Counted from the stretch's first letter, positions 16,641 to 27,827 are shown. The stretch is DNA of 64,000 bases from [Enterobacter] lignolyticus SCF1 (GCF_000164865.1 NC_014618.1:3224001-3288000), one strand, 5' to 3'. The notes: generated by a model not told the origin, from the letters alone. A program made the numbers and translations.

Positions 16641-16665
16641 CTTAAAATCTTAAGGTTGTCTTAAA
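16641..16665 (+). promoter_or_regulatory. PmrA (BasR) box upstream of pmrC
   Basis: Three CTTAA repeats at 16641, 16649 and 16660. The last two, CTTAAGGTTGTCTTAA, have the 11-base periodicity of the PmrA direct repeat. The site is about 50 bases before the pmrC start, suggesting positive autoregulation of pmrCAB. Confidence 0.8.
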
Positions 16666-16711
16666 AAACGGCCGTCATCATACCGGCATCATTTTATGCA
16701 GGACTCATGTG

Positions 16712-18349
16712 ATGTCTCTATTTTGCCTGCGCCGTCCGGCGCTTGGGCGTTTGACCTATTTGGTTCTTTTTGCCCTTTATATCGCACTCTTTCTGAATAT
16801 CGCGTTTTACAAACAGGCCTTCGCGCTGCTGCCGGTGGACTCGCTGCATAACGCGCTGGTCTTTCTCTCGATGCCGGTCGTGGCCTTCAGCGTCATCAAT
16901 ATTCTTATCACCCTGGCCTCATTTTTCTGGCTCGATCGCCTGCTGATCACCCTGTTCATCCTGGTAAGCGCCGCCGCGCAGTACTTTATCTTAACCTTCG
17001 GCGTGATTATCGATCGCGGGATGATAACCAACATCATCGACACCACCCCGGCCGAAAGCTTTGCGCTGATGTCGACCAAAATGGTCGTCGTCATCCTGCT
17101 TTCCGGCATGCTGGCGGTCGCTCTTGCCTGGTGGATCAAAATGAAGAAGCCGGCGCGGGCCTGGCGCAGCATCGCCTTTCGCGCGGGAAGCATCGGCGTT
17201 TCTGCGCTGCTCATCGTGGTTGTCGCCCTGCTGTTTTATAAAGATTACGCCTCGCTGTTTCGCAACAACAAAGAGCTGGTGAAATCCCTGAACCCGTCGA
17301 ACAGCATCGTCGCCGCTAACTCCTGGTATTCGCACCACCAGATGGCGAACCAGCCGCTGATCCGAATCGGTGAAGACGCTACCCAGCGCCCCGAAATGAA
17401 GAGCGGCCCGCGCCGCAACCTGACGATTCTGGTGGTGGGGGAAACCACGCGGGCGGAAAACTTCTCGCTCGGCGGCTATTCCCGCAACACCACCCCGCGG
17501 CTGGCCAAGGACAACGTGGTTTACTTCCCGAAAACCACCTCCTGCGGCACCGCCACGGCGGTCTCCGTTCCCTGCATGTTCTCCAACATGCCGCGCGCCC
17601 GCTACGACGAAGAGCTGGCGCAGCATCAGGAAGGGCTGCTGGACGTCATCCAGCGCGCCGGCGTTAAGGTGCTGTGGAACGAAAACGACGGCGGCTGCAA
17701 AGGCGCCTGCGACCGCGTACCGCATCAGGATATGACGGCCCTCAATCTGCCCGGCATGTGTATCGACGGCGAATGCCACGACGACGTGCTGTTCCACGGT
17801 CTGGAAACGTACATCGACAACCTGAAAGGCGACGGCGTTATCGTCCTGCACACCATCGGCAGCCACGGCCCGACCTACTACAACCGCTATCGCCCGGAAC
17901 AGCAGACCTTTACCCCAACCTGCGACAGCAATGAAATCCAGACCTGTACGCAGCAGCAGCTGGTCAACACCTACGACAACACCATTGTCAACGTCGATTA
18001 CGTTGTCGATAAGGCCATTAAGCTGCTGCAGTCACGGCAGGCGCAGTTCACCACAAGCCTGGTGTACCTCTCGGATCACGGCGAGTCGCTGGGGGAAAAC
18101 GGCGTCTATCTGCACGGCCTGCCGTGGTCAATCGCGCCGGACACGCAAAAACACGTGCCGATGCTTATCTGGCTGTCTGACGATTACCAGCAGCGCTACG
18201 GCGTTAATTACTCGTGCCTGAAGAAGCGCGCCGCCGAGAATGCGTACTCTCAGGATAATCTTTTCTCAACCATGTTAGGTATACTGGGGGTCAGCACCCG
18301 GGAATATCAGGCGAGCGATGACATTATCGCGCCGTGCAGAGGAGCATAA
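16712..18349 (+). CDS. eptA: lipid A phosphoethanolamine transferase EptA (PmrC)
   Basis: A 545-residue inner-membrane enzyme that adds phosphoethanolamine to lipid A, lowering negative surface charge and polymyxin binding. Five N-terminal membrane helices (to about residue 180) precede a periplasmic alkaline-phosphatase-like domain. Catalytic and zinc residues are visible: Glu in VGETTRAEN, the nucleophile Thr in SCGTATAVSVPCMF, and Asp-His in YLSDHGESLG; paired cysteines (GGCKGAC, MCIDGEC) are conserved. ATG 16712 is preferred over an adjacent GTG at 16709. It heads pmrCAB behind a PmrA box; in E. coli K-12 this locus is beside proP, not ybhK/uvrB. Confidence 0.94.
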   Translation: MSLFCLRRPALGRLTYLVLFALYIALFLNIAFYKQAFALLPVDSLHNALVFLSMPVVAFSVINILITLASFFWLDRLLITLFILVSAAAQYFILTFGVIIDRGMITNIIDTTPAESFALMSTKMVVVILLSGMLAVALAWWIKMKKPARAWRSIAFRAGSIGVSALLIVVVALLFYKDYASLFRNNKELVKSLNPSNSIVAANSWYSHHQMANQPLIRIGEDATQRPEMKSGPRRNLTILVVGETTRAENFSLGGYSRNTTPRLAKDNVVYFPKTTSCGTATAVSVPCMFSNMPRARYDEELAQHQEGLLDVIQRAGVKVLWNENDGGCKGACDRVPHQDMTALNLPGMCIDGECHDDVLFHGLETYIDNLKGDGVIVLHTIGSHGPTYYNRYRPEQQTFTPTCDSNEIQTCTQQQLVNTYDNTIVNVDYVVDKAIKLLQSRQAQFTTSLVYLSDHGESLGENGVYLHGLPWSIAPDTQKHVPMLIWLSDDYQQRYGVNYSCLKKRAAENAYSQDNLFSTMLGILGVSTREYQASDDIIAPCRGA

Positions 18350-18355
18350 ATAGAA

Positions 18356-19027
18356 ATGAAAGTGCTGGTTGTTGAAGACGATTCGCTACTGCTGCAAGGA
18401 CTCATTCTGGCGATGCAGAGCGAAGGGTATGTGTGCGATGGCGTCACCACCGCGCACGAGGCGGCGCTGTGCCTGGCGAACAGCCACTACAGCCTGATGG
18501 TGCTGGATCTCGGGCTGCCGGACGAAGACGGGCTGGATTTTCTCAGCCGTATTCGCCGGGAGAAATTCTCCCTGCCGGTTCTGATCCTGACCGCCCGGGA
18601 TACCGTCAATGACCGTATTGAGGGCCTCGACACCGGCGCTGACGACTATCTGGTGAAACCGTTCGCTCTGGAAGAACTCAACGCCCGCGTCCGCGCGCTG
18701 CTGCGCCGTCACAACAATCAGGGCGATAACGAAATCAGCGTCGGCAATATCCGCATCAACGTCACCCGTCGCCAGGTCTGGCTGGAGGAGACCCAGCTTG
18801 AGCTGACGCCGAAGGAGTACGCCCTGCTGTCGCGCCTGATGGCCAAGGCCGGCAGTCCGGTACACCGGGAAATCCTCTACAACGATATTTATAGCTGGGA
18901 TAACGAACCGTCCACCAACACCCTGGAAGTCCATATCCATAACCTGCGCGATAAGATTGGCAAATCGCGGATCCGCACCGTACGCGGGTTTGGCTATATG
19001 CTGGTGAAATCCGGAGACGTTGAGTAA
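18356..19027 (+). CDS. basR: response regulator PmrA (BasR)
   Basis: A 223-residue OmpR/PhoB-type regulator. The receiver domain has the phosphorylation site Asp51 (VLDLGLPDEDG), acidic pair ED near residue 8 and Lys in DDYLVKPFAL. The winged-helix domain ends HNLRDKIGKSRIRTVRGFGYML. Similarity to E. coli BasR is strong throughout, including SRLMAKAGSPVHREILYNDIY. It lies 6 bases after eptA and directly abuts pmrB. Known PmrA targets are lipid A modification genes, responding to iron, acid or PmrD. Confidence 0.94.
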   Translation: MKVLVVEDDSLLLQGLILAMQSEGYVCDGVTTAHEAALCLANSHYSLMVLDLGLPDEDGLDFLSRIRREKFSLPVLILTARDTVNDRIEGLDTGADDYLVKPFALEELNARVRALLRRHNNQGDNEISVGNIRINVTRRQVWLEETQLELTPKEYALLSRLMAKAGSPVHREILYNDIYSWDNEPSTNTLEVHIHNLRDKIGKSRIRTVRGFGYMLVKSGDVE

Positions 19028-20101
19028 GTGAAGCTGCCTTCTGCCCGTGAAAAATGGACGATGCGTCGCCAGCTTCTGCTGACCATCGCGACTATCCTGC
19101 TGGTCTGCCAGCTTATCAGCGTGTTCTGGCTGTGGCATGAGAGCAAAGAGCAGATCCAGCTGCTGGTCGAAAGCGCTATCCACGGGCACAACAACCGCAA
19201 GCACATTGAGCATGAGGTGCGTGAAGCGGTGGCGAGCCTGCTGATTCCCAGCCTGCTGATTATCGGCCTGGCGCTGTGGATAAGCCTGCAGGCGGTCAAG
19301 CGCATCACCCGCCCGCTCTACGATCTCCAGCAGGAGCTGAACAGCCGCACGCCGGACAACCTGCAGCCCATCACCCTGCCGGAGTCGGTCAGCGAAGTGG
19401 ACGCGGTGACCGCCGCCATCAACCAGCTGGTTGAGCGGCTTAATCTGACGCTGGACCGCGAGCGCATGTTTACCGCCGACGTGGCGCACGAGCTGCGCAC
19501 CCCGCTGGCGGGCCTGAAGCTGCATCTGGAGCTGATGGCTAAAGTGCACGGCGTGAAGGTCGAGCCGTTGCTGCAACGTCTCGACCAGATGACCGACAGC
19601 ATTACGCAGCTGCTGCAGCTGGCGCGGGTTGGACAATCCTTTTCCGCGGGAAGCTATCAGCAGGTCATGCTAATCGCCGACGTCGTTTTACCGATTCAGG
19701 GCGAGCTGGAAACGATGCTGGCCCATCGCGGGCAAACGCTGCGGGTGCCTGACGGAGTAAACGACGTCACGGTGTCCGGCGACGCGACGCTGCTGCGGGT
19801 GCTGCTGCGCAATCTGGTGGAAAACGCCCATCGCTACAGCCCGGAAAACTCGGTGATTACGATCGGCGTCTCGCCGGGATCGCTTGCCGTCGAAGACGAA
19901 GGTCCGGGAATCGACGAGGCCAAAAGCGGGGAGCTCAGCAAAGCCTTTGTGCGTATGGACAGCCGCTACGGCGGCATTGGGCTCGGCTTAAGCATTGTGA
20001 CCCGTATCGCCCAGTTGCACGATGCGCAGTTCTTTTTGAACAACCGCAAGCCGGAGCCGGGCGCACGCGCGTGGGTGAAATTTCCGCGGCGGTTACGTTA
20101 A
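19028..20101 (+). CDS. basS: sensor histidine kinase PmrB (BasS)
   Basis: A 357-residue membrane kinase, two transmembrane helices (about 16-36 and 67-88) with a short periplasmic loop, then HAMP, the phosphoacceptor helix FTADVAHELRTPLAG, N box LLRNLVENAHRYSP and G boxes DEGPGID and GIGLGLSI. It starts at GTG 19028 immediately after the pmrA stop, so translation is coupled. The loop (KEQIQLLVESAIHGHNNRKHIEHEV) lacks the E. coli pair of ExxE iron-binding motifs in clear form, so metal sensing may differ. Partner of PmrA. Confidence 0.93.
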   Translation: MKLPSAREKWTMRRQLLLTIATILLVCQLISVFWLWHESKEQIQLLVESAIHGHNNRKHIEHEVREAVASLLIPSLLIIGLALWISLQAVKRITRPLYDLQQELNSRTPDNLQPITLPESVSEVDAVTAAINQLVERLNLTLDRERMFTADVAHELRTPLAGLKLHLELMAKVHGVKVEPLLQRLDQMTDSITQLLQLARVGQSFSAGSYQQVMLIADVVLPIQGELETMLAHRGQTLRVPDGVNDVTVSGDATLLRVLLRNLVENAHRYSPENSVITIGVSPGSLAVEDEGPGIDEAKSGELSKAFVRMDSRYGGIGLGLSIVTRIAQLHDAQFFLNNRKPEPGARAWVKFPRRLR

Positions 20102-20131
20102 AACCCCTCGCGGCGTGAAAGTCCGTCAACC

Positions 20132-20161
20132 GAAAGAGCCTGTCATTACAGGCTCTTTTCG
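20132..20161. terminator. bidirectional terminator between pmrB and uvrB
   Basis: AAAGAGCCTGT, loop CATT, ACAGGCTCTTTT forms a strong stem with an A-run on the left and a T-run on the right, serving both convergent genes. Confidence 0.88.
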
Positions 20162-20163
20162 TT

Positions 20164-22185
<2,022 letters not shown>

Positions 22186-22260
22186 GGATGGCGGCCTGAT
22201 GAAGGATAAGCGAGCAGGTGATTAATTCTACTCGCCAGACGCTATTTTGCCAACAAATTA

Positions 22261-22280
22261 TACTGGATAAAAAAACAGTA
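22261..22280 (-). promoter_or_regulatory. LexA (SOS) box of uvrB
   Basis: TACTGGATAAAAAAACAGTA fits CTG-N10-CAG with flanking TA on both sides and lies about 75-95 bases upstream of the uvrB ATG. It nearly matches the E. coli uvrB operator. Confidence 0.92.
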
Positions 22281-22795
22281 GCGTATTATGGTATCCGTGT
22301 TACCCGAAAAGGAGACCCGTAGAAGCCGGGGAAATTTTCGCTGCGGCAAGATAAAACGCCAGCCCTTTGCGGTTATCCCCAGAATTTTTTTCGTCTTTAA
22401 CATTTGTCAAGACGTGCGATGCATCTTTTGCGTCAGCGGGTGACACTTTTCTGACAGGCATTGCTTTTATTTAACTTACTAATAAATAAATAAAATACCT
22501 AAAAGCCGCGTTTCGCACCAATTTAGTCGCAGGCCGCGTATTCTCTCGTATGCCACGTGTTTTCTAACTCTAATACACAAGGTTATCCACAGGAATAGTG
22601 GATAACTGTCTGCAGCCCATATCCCCTGCCCCTCGCACAAATCGAAACTCACCCGAAAGAATGAGGACAAAAAATTTTTTATCGCTATTTTTTGACTTTT
22701 ATCAGCTAAGCGAAAGGGGTCAGTTATGGAATATTGCTCACATTTCAATCCATAAGCATGATGCCAGGCGCACAACACCCGGCATCAGAGAAACG
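22281..22795. other. uvrB-bioD intergenic region (about 515 bases), no gene seen
   Basis: Apart from two DnaA-like boxes (22583-22605) and AT-rich repeats (AATAAATAAATAAAAT near 22479), nothing is recognised. A 99-codon frame on the minus strand (22479-22778) has no visible motif or ribosome site and is probably not a gene. The region probably carries distal uvrB promoters, as in E. coli. Confidence 0.5.
22583..22605. promoter_or_regulatory. inverted pair of DnaA-box-like sites upstream of uvrB
   Basis: A perfect DnaA box TTATCCACA (22583-22591) faces the complement of TTATCCACT (22597-22605, one mismatch), 5 bases apart and about 400 bases upstream of uvrB. The E. coli uvrB distal promoter region is also described as having DnaA sites. 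Confidence 0.7.
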
Positions 22796-23485
22796 TCAGA
22801 GGCTGGTATTAAGTACTGCAAGATCCAGATACTGCCCCAGATCCTGCCGTTCAGCCTCCGCGCCCAGCCAGGGGATCTCCCCCAGCAGCGGCGCCGGTAT
22901 CAGCTGCTGCAGCGTGGCCATGTATTCCGCATGGCGTTTGCCCGGCGCCTGCACGTCGTTGGCGACCCATCCGGCCAGCCGCAGCCCGGCCTGCCGCACC
23001 GCCTGCGCGGTCAGCAGCGCGTGGTTGATGCAGCCAAGCTTCACGCCGACCACCAGGATAACCGGCAGCCGCTCCTGCGCCACCCAGTCGGCAAAGCTCA
23101 ACGTCGGCGACAGCGGCGTAAACCAGCCCCCGGCGCCCTCCACCAGCACCCACTCCGCCTGCGAGCTCAGCGTCTGTAAACCGGCTGAGAGCCGTGCCGC
23201 CTCGATAGGACGCTGTTCGTCGGCGGCGACGATGTGCGGCGAGGTGGGTTCAGCAAAGGTATACGGGTTCACCTGCTCATAGCTGAGCGGCAGGCGGCTG
23301 TTGCGCTGGAGCGCCAGCGCGTCGCTATTGCGTAGCCCCTCGGCGGTCATTTCGCTGCCGGAGGCTACCGGTTTGTAGCCCGCGGTCCGTTTTCCGGCGC
23401 GGTTCGCCGCCTGCAGCAGCGCGCAGCTGGCGACGGTTTTCCCCACCTCGGTGTCGGTGCCGGTGACAAAATAACGTTCAGTCAC
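22796..23485 (-). CDS. bioD: dethiobiotin synthetase BioD
   Basis: A 229-residue ATP-dependent enzyme making dethiobiotin from diaminopelargonate and CO2. The P-loop is GTDTEVGKT near residue 8, Lys in KPVASGSEMT, and VEGAGGWFTPL follows. It starts at GTG 23483-23485 (as E. coli bioD does) and overlaps bioC by 8 bases. It is the last gene of bioBFCD. Confidence 0.96.
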   Translation of the reverse strand: MTERYFVTGTDTEVGKTVASCALLQAANRAGKRTAGYKPVASGSEMTAEGLRNSDALALQRNSRLPLSYEQVNPYTFAEPTSPHIVAADEQRPIEAARLSAGLQTLSSQAEWVLVEGAGGWFTPLSPTLSFADWVAQERLPVILVVGVKLGCINHALLTAQAVRQAGLRLAGWVANDVQAPGKRHAEYMATLQQLIPAPLLGEIPWLGAEAERQDLGQYLDLAVLNTSL

Positions 23486-24233
23486 GTGTCATCACTCCTG
23501 TAAAAATATGGTACGTCAGCGGGCAGGCGCCCTGCTGTTTCGGCCAGGCAAGCTGCAGCTGCTGCAAACGGCTGCGGGTCAACGTCCGGCTGGCGCGTCC
23601 TTCGTGCAGATGGGTGGCGCCAATGCCTTTGAGCGAGCGCATGGCGCTCAGCGCATCGGCAAACGGCACGCTCAGCGTCTGTAGCGCAAATTCGCCGCGC
23701 AGCCCGCTCAGCGCGCTGTCGAGCGCCTCGCGGGATAAAAAGCGATTGGCGTGCGGCTTTTCGTCGATCGCCCGCCAGGCCTGGCGGAGTTCCGGCAGCG
23801 AATCCGCCGCCAGGGTGGTAAACGCCAGCACGCCGCCGGGGCGCAGCATGCGGTAGAGCTCCTGCACCGCATCCTGAAGCGAATCGCACCACTGCACCGC
23901 CAGATTGCTCCACACCAGATCGAACTGCGCCGACGCCAGCGGAATAGCTTCAATATCCGCCTGCACGTAATGATCGGCGGCCTGCTGCCGCCGGGCTTCG
24001 GCCAGCATCTGCGCGGAGAGATCGAGCGCGGTCACCTCACAGCCGTTGTCGCGCCAGTAGCGGCTGATGCCGCCCGGCCCGCAGCCGGCATCCAGCACCC
24101 GCGCAAAACGGCGGGCCGGGAGGCGGGCCATCAGCGCGTCGGCGCTGCGGCGCTGCAGCTCGTTATGCTGCTGATAGTGCGGCGCGGCGCGGCCAAAGGC
24201 GGCGGCGACGGCCTGTTTATCGACCGGCGGCAT
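23478..24233 (-). CDS. bioC: malonyl-ACP O-methyltransferase BioC
   Basis: A 251-residue SAM-dependent methyltransferase that methylates malonyl-ACP to start pimelate assembly. SAM motif I is VLDAGCGPGG; other matches to E. coli BioC are WSNLAVQWC and DALSAMRSLKGIGATHLHEGR. The start at ATG 24231-24233 (MPPVDKQAVAAAFGRAA) gives the E. coli length; longer upstream readings lie in bioF. It overlaps bioF by 17 bases and bioD by 8, so bioFCD are translationally coupled. Confidence 0.96.
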   Translation of the reverse strand: MPPVDKQAVAAAFGRAAPHYQQHNELQRRSADALMARLPARRFARVLDAGCGPGGISRYWRDNGCEVTALDLSAQMLAEARRQQAADHYVQADIEAIPLASAQFDLVWSNLAVQWCDSLQDAVQELYRMLRPGGVLAFTTLAADSLPELRQAWRAIDEKPHANRFLSREALDSALSGLRGEFALQTLSVPFADALSAMRSLKGIGATHLHEGRASRTLTRSRLQQLQLAWPKQQGACPLTYHIFTGVMTRD

Positions 24234-25371
24234 CCAGCACCTCCAGCAACCGATCGATGTCGTCCTGCAAATGCGCCGCCGTAAGGGTAATGCGCAGGCG
24301 CGCCGTACCGGCGGGCACCGTCGGCGGACGAATGGCGCTGAGCCAGCAGCCCTGCTGGCGAAGACGTTCTGCCAGCGCCAGCGTCGGCGCATTTTCGCCG
24401 ACAATAAGCGGCTGGATCGCGCTTTCGGAGGAGGTTAGCCGCCAGCCGAGCTGCTGCGCTCCCTGGCGAAAACGACCGATGTGCTGGCGCAGCGTTTCGC
24501 GGCGCGCATCGCCCTCCTCGCTCATCACCACCGCCAGCGCTGTCTGCAGCGCCACCGCCTGGGCGGGCGGCATCGCGGTGCTGTAGATCAGATGCCGGGC
24601 AAACTGCAGCAGATACTCGGCGACGCTGTCGCTGCACAGCACCGCCGCTCCGCTCAGGCCGAACGCCTTGCCGAAGGTGACGACCAGCAGTTCGGGCTTC
24701 ACCCCCTGCGCCGCGCAGCTGCCGCGCCCGTCGCCACAAACGCCGATGCCGTGCGCGTCATCCACCATCAGCCAGCCGTTCGCCGACCGCGTACGGGCGG
24801 CGATGTCGGCCAGCGGCGCGCTGTCGCCGTCCATGCTGAAAATACCTTCGGTCACCACCAGCTGCTGCCCCGCTACCGGTTTCGCCAGCAGCGTCTGCAG
24901 ATGTTCGCCGTCGTTATGCGTAAACCGCCGCAGTTCGGCCGGGCTGAGGCTTGCGGCTTCAAGTAGCGAGGCATGGCTCAGCCTGTCGGCGATAATCCGG
25001 TCGCCCTTGTGCAGCAATGCGGCGATCGTCGCCTGGTTGGCGGCAAAACCGGAAATAAACAGCAGCGCCCGCGGGTACCCCAGCCGGTCGGCAAGCGCCG
25101 CCTCCAGCGCCTGGTGCGCCACGCTGTAGCCGGTCACGTGCCCGGAGCCGCCGCTGCCCGTACCGTACTGCGACGCGCCTTGCTGCCAGGCCGCCACGAT
25201 CTGCGGATGCTGGCTGAGCCCGAGATAATCGTTGCTGGAAAAATTTAGCCAGCGCGCGTCGCCCTGGCGCAGCCAGCGTCCTGCCCCCTGGCTTACCGGC
25301 AGACGTACGCGCAGCGCCTGCGCCGCGCGCCGCTGCATCAGGCTGTCGTCAATCTTCTGCTGCCAGCTCAT
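24217..25371 (-). CDS. bioF: 8-amino-7-oxononanoate synthase BioF
   Basis: A 384-residue PLP enzyme (same length as E. coli) condensing pimeloyl-ACP with alanine. The PLP-binding lysine is in VTFGKAFGLSGA; the Asp/His pair is in MVDDAHGIG; the glycine-rich segment GTGSGGSGHVTG is conserved. It overlaps bioB by 4 bases and bioC by 17. Confidence 0.97.
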   Translation of the reverse strand: MSWQQKIDDSLMQRRAAQALRVRLPVSQGAGRWLRQGDARWLNFSSNDYLGLSQHPQIVAAWQQGASQYGTGSGGSGHVTGYSVAHQALEAALADRLGYPRALLFISGFAANQATIAALLHKGDRIIADRLSHASLLEAASLSPAELRRFTHNDGEHLQTLLAKPVAGQQLVVTEGIFSMDGDSAPLADIAARTRSANGWLMVDDAHGIGVCGDGRGSCAAQGVKPELLVVTFGKAFGLSGAAVLCSDSVAEYLLQFARHLIYSTAMPPAQAVALQTALAVVMSEEGDARRETLRQHIGRFRQGAQQLGWRLTSSESAIQPLIVGENAPTLALAERLRQQGCWLSAIRPPTVPAGTARLRITLTAAHLQDDIDRLLEVLDAAGR

Positions 25372-26408
25372 ACCGCCGCCGCGTTGTAGTACGTACTGGT
25401 ATCCGGCGTCATCAGCGACTGCTCAAGACGCTGCTGCTGCTCGTTGTCTCCCGCCAGCACCTGCGTTTGCTGCGGGTTAATGCCGAGCTTGCGGAACAGC
25501 AGCAGATCGTTGTCCTCCTCCGGGTTCGGCGTGGTCAGCAGCTTGCAGCCGTAGAAGATGGAGTTCGCCCCGGCCATGAAGCACATCGCCTGCGTCTGCT
25601 CATTCATCTTCTCGCGTCCGGCGGAAAGGCGGACGTGCGAGGTCGGCATCATGATGCGCGCCACGGCGATGGTGCGGATAAAATCAAACGCATCGACATC
25701 GTCGTTGTCCTCAAGCGGCGTGCCCTTCACCTTCACCAGCATGTTGATCGGCACGCTTTCCGGCGGGGTCGGCAGGTTGGCCAGCTGCAGCAGCAGACCG
25801 GCGCGATCCTTCACCGTCTCGCCGAGGCCCACAATGCCGCCCGAGCAGACCTTAATCCCGGCGTCGCGCACCTTATCGAGCGTATCCAGACGCTCCTGAT
25901 AGGTGCGGGTGGTAATGATGTTGCCGTAGAATTCCGGCGACGTATCCAGGTTATGGTTGTAGTAATCGAGCCCCGCAGAGGCCAGGCGCTGCGCCTGATC
26001 GTCCGACAACGTGCCCAGGGTCATACAGGCTTCCAGCCCCATCTCCTTCACGCCTTTGACCATTTGCTCGAGGTACGGCATGTCGCGCTCGTGCGGGTTT
26101 TTCCACGCGGCGCCCATGCAGAAGCGGGTTGAACCGGCGTTTTTCGCTTTACGCGCCGAATCCAGCACCTGCTCTACTTCCATCAGGCGCTCCGTCTCCA
26201 GCCCGGTTTTGTAGCGGGCGCTTTGCGGGCAATATTTGCAGTCCTCCGGGCAGGCGCCGGTCTTAATCGACAGCAGCGTGCTGACCTGAACCTGCCGCGG
26301 GTCGAAGTGCTGACGATGCACCTGCTGGGCTTCAAACAGCAGTTCCAGCAGCGGCTTTTCAAATAATTCAGTAACCTGCGACATTGTCCAGCGAGTGTGG
26401 TGAGCCAT
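25368..26408 (-). CDS. bioB: biotin synthase BioB (radical SAM)
   Basis: A 346-residue radical SAM enzyme inserting sulfur into dethiobiotin. The [4Fe-4S] motif is CPEDCKYC in GACPEDCKYCPQS; the [2Fe-2S] ligands are in FCMGAAW, EACMTLG and KVCSGGI, with the Arg in VRLSAGR. ATG 26406-26408 (MAHHTRWTMSQVTELF) matches E. coli. First gene of bioBFCD, repressed with bioA through the shared BirA operator. Confidence 0.97.
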   Translation of the reverse strand: MAHHTRWTMSQVTELFEKPLLELLFEAQQVHRQHFDPRQVQVSTLLSIKTGACPEDCKYCPQSARYKTGLETERLMEVEQVLDSARKAKNAGSTRFCMGAAWKNPHERDMPYLEQMVKGVKEMGLEACMTLGTLSDDQAQRLASAGLDYYNHNLDTSPEFYGNIITTRTYQERLDTLDKVRDAGIKVCSGGIVGLGETVKDRAGLLLQLANLPTPPESVPINMLVKVKGTPLEDNDDVDAFDFIRTIAVARIMMPTSHVRLSAGREKMNEQTQAMCFMAGANSIFYGCKLLTTPNPEEDNDLLLFRKLGINPQQTQVLAGDNEQQQRLEQSLMTPDTSTYYNAAAV

Positions 26409-26452
26409 TGGCCTCTCCAAAGTGTTTTGTTTATTTCTGGGTTCCGTGTAAG

Positions 26453-26489
26453 CTCGTAAACCTAAAACTTTTCAAAATGGTTTACAAGT
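26453..26489. promoter_or_regulatory. BirA operator between bioB and bioA
   Basis: The half-site TCGTAAACC (from 26454) and GGTTTACAAG (26479-26488) form the bio operator dyad in the 86 bases between the divergent genes. Sequence and spacing match E. coli bioO, where biotinyl-AMP-bound BirA represses both directions. Confidence 0.88.
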
Positions 26490-26494
26490 CGATT

Positions 26495-27784
26495 ATGACG
26501 CAGGACGATCTCGCTTTCGATCAACGCCACATCTGGCACCCCTATACGTCAATGACGTCTCCGCTGCCGGTATACCCGGTCGCCGCCGCCCACGGCTGCG
26601 AGCTGACGCTGGCCACCGGCGAGCGCCTGGTGGACGGTATGTCCTCCTGGTGGGCGGCTATTCACGGCTACAACCACCCGCAGCTGAATGCGGCGATGAA
26701 AGCGCAGATTGACCAGATGTCCCATGTCATGTTCGGCGGGATCACCCATGCGCCCGCAATCGCGCTGTGCCGTCGGCTGGTAGCGATGACGCCCGCGCCG
26801 CTGGAGTGCGTGTTTCTCGCCGACTCCGGGTCGGTGGCGGTGGAAGTGGCGATGAAAATGGCGCTGCAGTACTGGCATGCCAAAGGCGAACCGCGACGCC
26901 GTTTCCTGACCTTTCGCAACGGCTACCATGGCGATACCTTCGGTGCGATGTCGGCCTGCGATCCCGACAGCTCAATGCACAGCCTGTGGAAGGGCTACCT
27001 GCCGGAAAACCTGTTCGCGCCAGCGCCGCAGAGCCGCTTCGACGGCACATGGGACGAACACGATATGGTGGCGTTTGCCCGCCTGATGGCCGCGCATCGC
27101 CATGAAATCGCGGCGGTTATCCTCGAACCTATCGTCCAGGGCGCGGGCGGGATGCGCATGTATCATCCTGAGTGGCTCAGACGCATCCGCAGGATGTGCG
27201 ACCGCGAAGGCATCCTGCTGATTGCCGATGAAATCGCCACCGGCTTTGGGCGCACCGGCAGGCTGTTCGCCTGCGAGCATGCGGGCATCGCCCCTGACAT
27301 TCTCTGCCTCGGCAAAGCGCTGACCGGCGGCACCATGACCCTCTCCGCCACTCTGACCACCCGCACCGTCGCCGACACCATCAGCGACGGCGAAGCGGGC
27401 TGCTTTATGCACGGCCCGACGTTTATGGGCAACCCGCTGGCCTGCGCGGTGGCGGGGGCCAGCCTGGCGCTGCTGGAAAGCGGCGAGTGGCAGGCCCAGG
27501 TCGCGGCAATTGAAGCCCAGCTGCGCGCCGCGCTGATGCCGCTGAAAGCGGCGCCGCAGGTGGCGGACGTGCGCGTGCTCGGCGCTATCGGCGTGGTGGA
27601 AACCCGCGAGCCGGTCGATATGGCCCGGCTGCAGAAGTTCTTTGTTGCGCAAGGGGTGTGGATCCGCCCGTTCGGTCGGCTGATTTACCTGATGCCGCCG
27701 TATCTGATAACCCCCGAACAGCTCGCCCGGCTCACCGATGCGGTGAAAGCCGCTCTGAACGACAACACGCATTTCGCCGTCTGA
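26495..27784 (+). CDS. bioA: adenosylmethionine-8-amino-7-oxononanoate aminotransferase BioA
   Basis: A 429-residue class III aminotransferase using SAM as amino donor to make 7,8-diaminopelargonate. The PLP lysine is in LCLGKALTGGTM; Asp is in LIADEIATGFGRTG; the substrate-site segment SSWWAAIHGYNHP is present. ATG 26495 (MTQDDLAFDQRHIWHPYTS) is the E. coli start; it lies just beyond the BirA operator. Divergent from bioBFCD and followed by ybhB. Confidence 0.97.
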   Translation: MTQDDLAFDQRHIWHPYTSMTSPLPVYPVAAAHGCELTLATGERLVDGMSSWWAAIHGYNHPQLNAAMKAQIDQMSHVMFGGITHAPAIALCRRLVAMTPAPLECVFLADSGSVAVEVAMKMALQYWHAKGEPRRRFLTFRNGYHGDTFGAMSACDPDSSMHSLWKGYLPENLFAPAPQSRFDGTWDEHDMVAFARLMAAHRHEIAAVILEPIVQGAGGMRMYHPEWLRRIRRMCDREGILLIADEIATGFGRTGRLFACEHAGIAPDILCLGKALTGGTMTLSATLTTRTVADTISDGEAGCFMHGPTFMGNPLACAVAGASLALLESGEWQAQVAAIEAQLRAALMPLKAAPQVADVRVLGAIGVVETREPVDMARLQKFFVAQGVWIRPFGRLIYLMPPYLITPEQLARLTDAVKAALNDNTHFAV

Positions 27785-27827
27785 GCTACACTTCGAGGTT
27801 ATTCAGGGCATTGAATGAGGTGAAACG

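Noticed and set aside
22479..22778. 99-codon minus-strand frame in the uvrB-bioD gap
   Set aside because: No ribosome site, odd composition, no motif; it crosses DnaA boxes and AT repeats.
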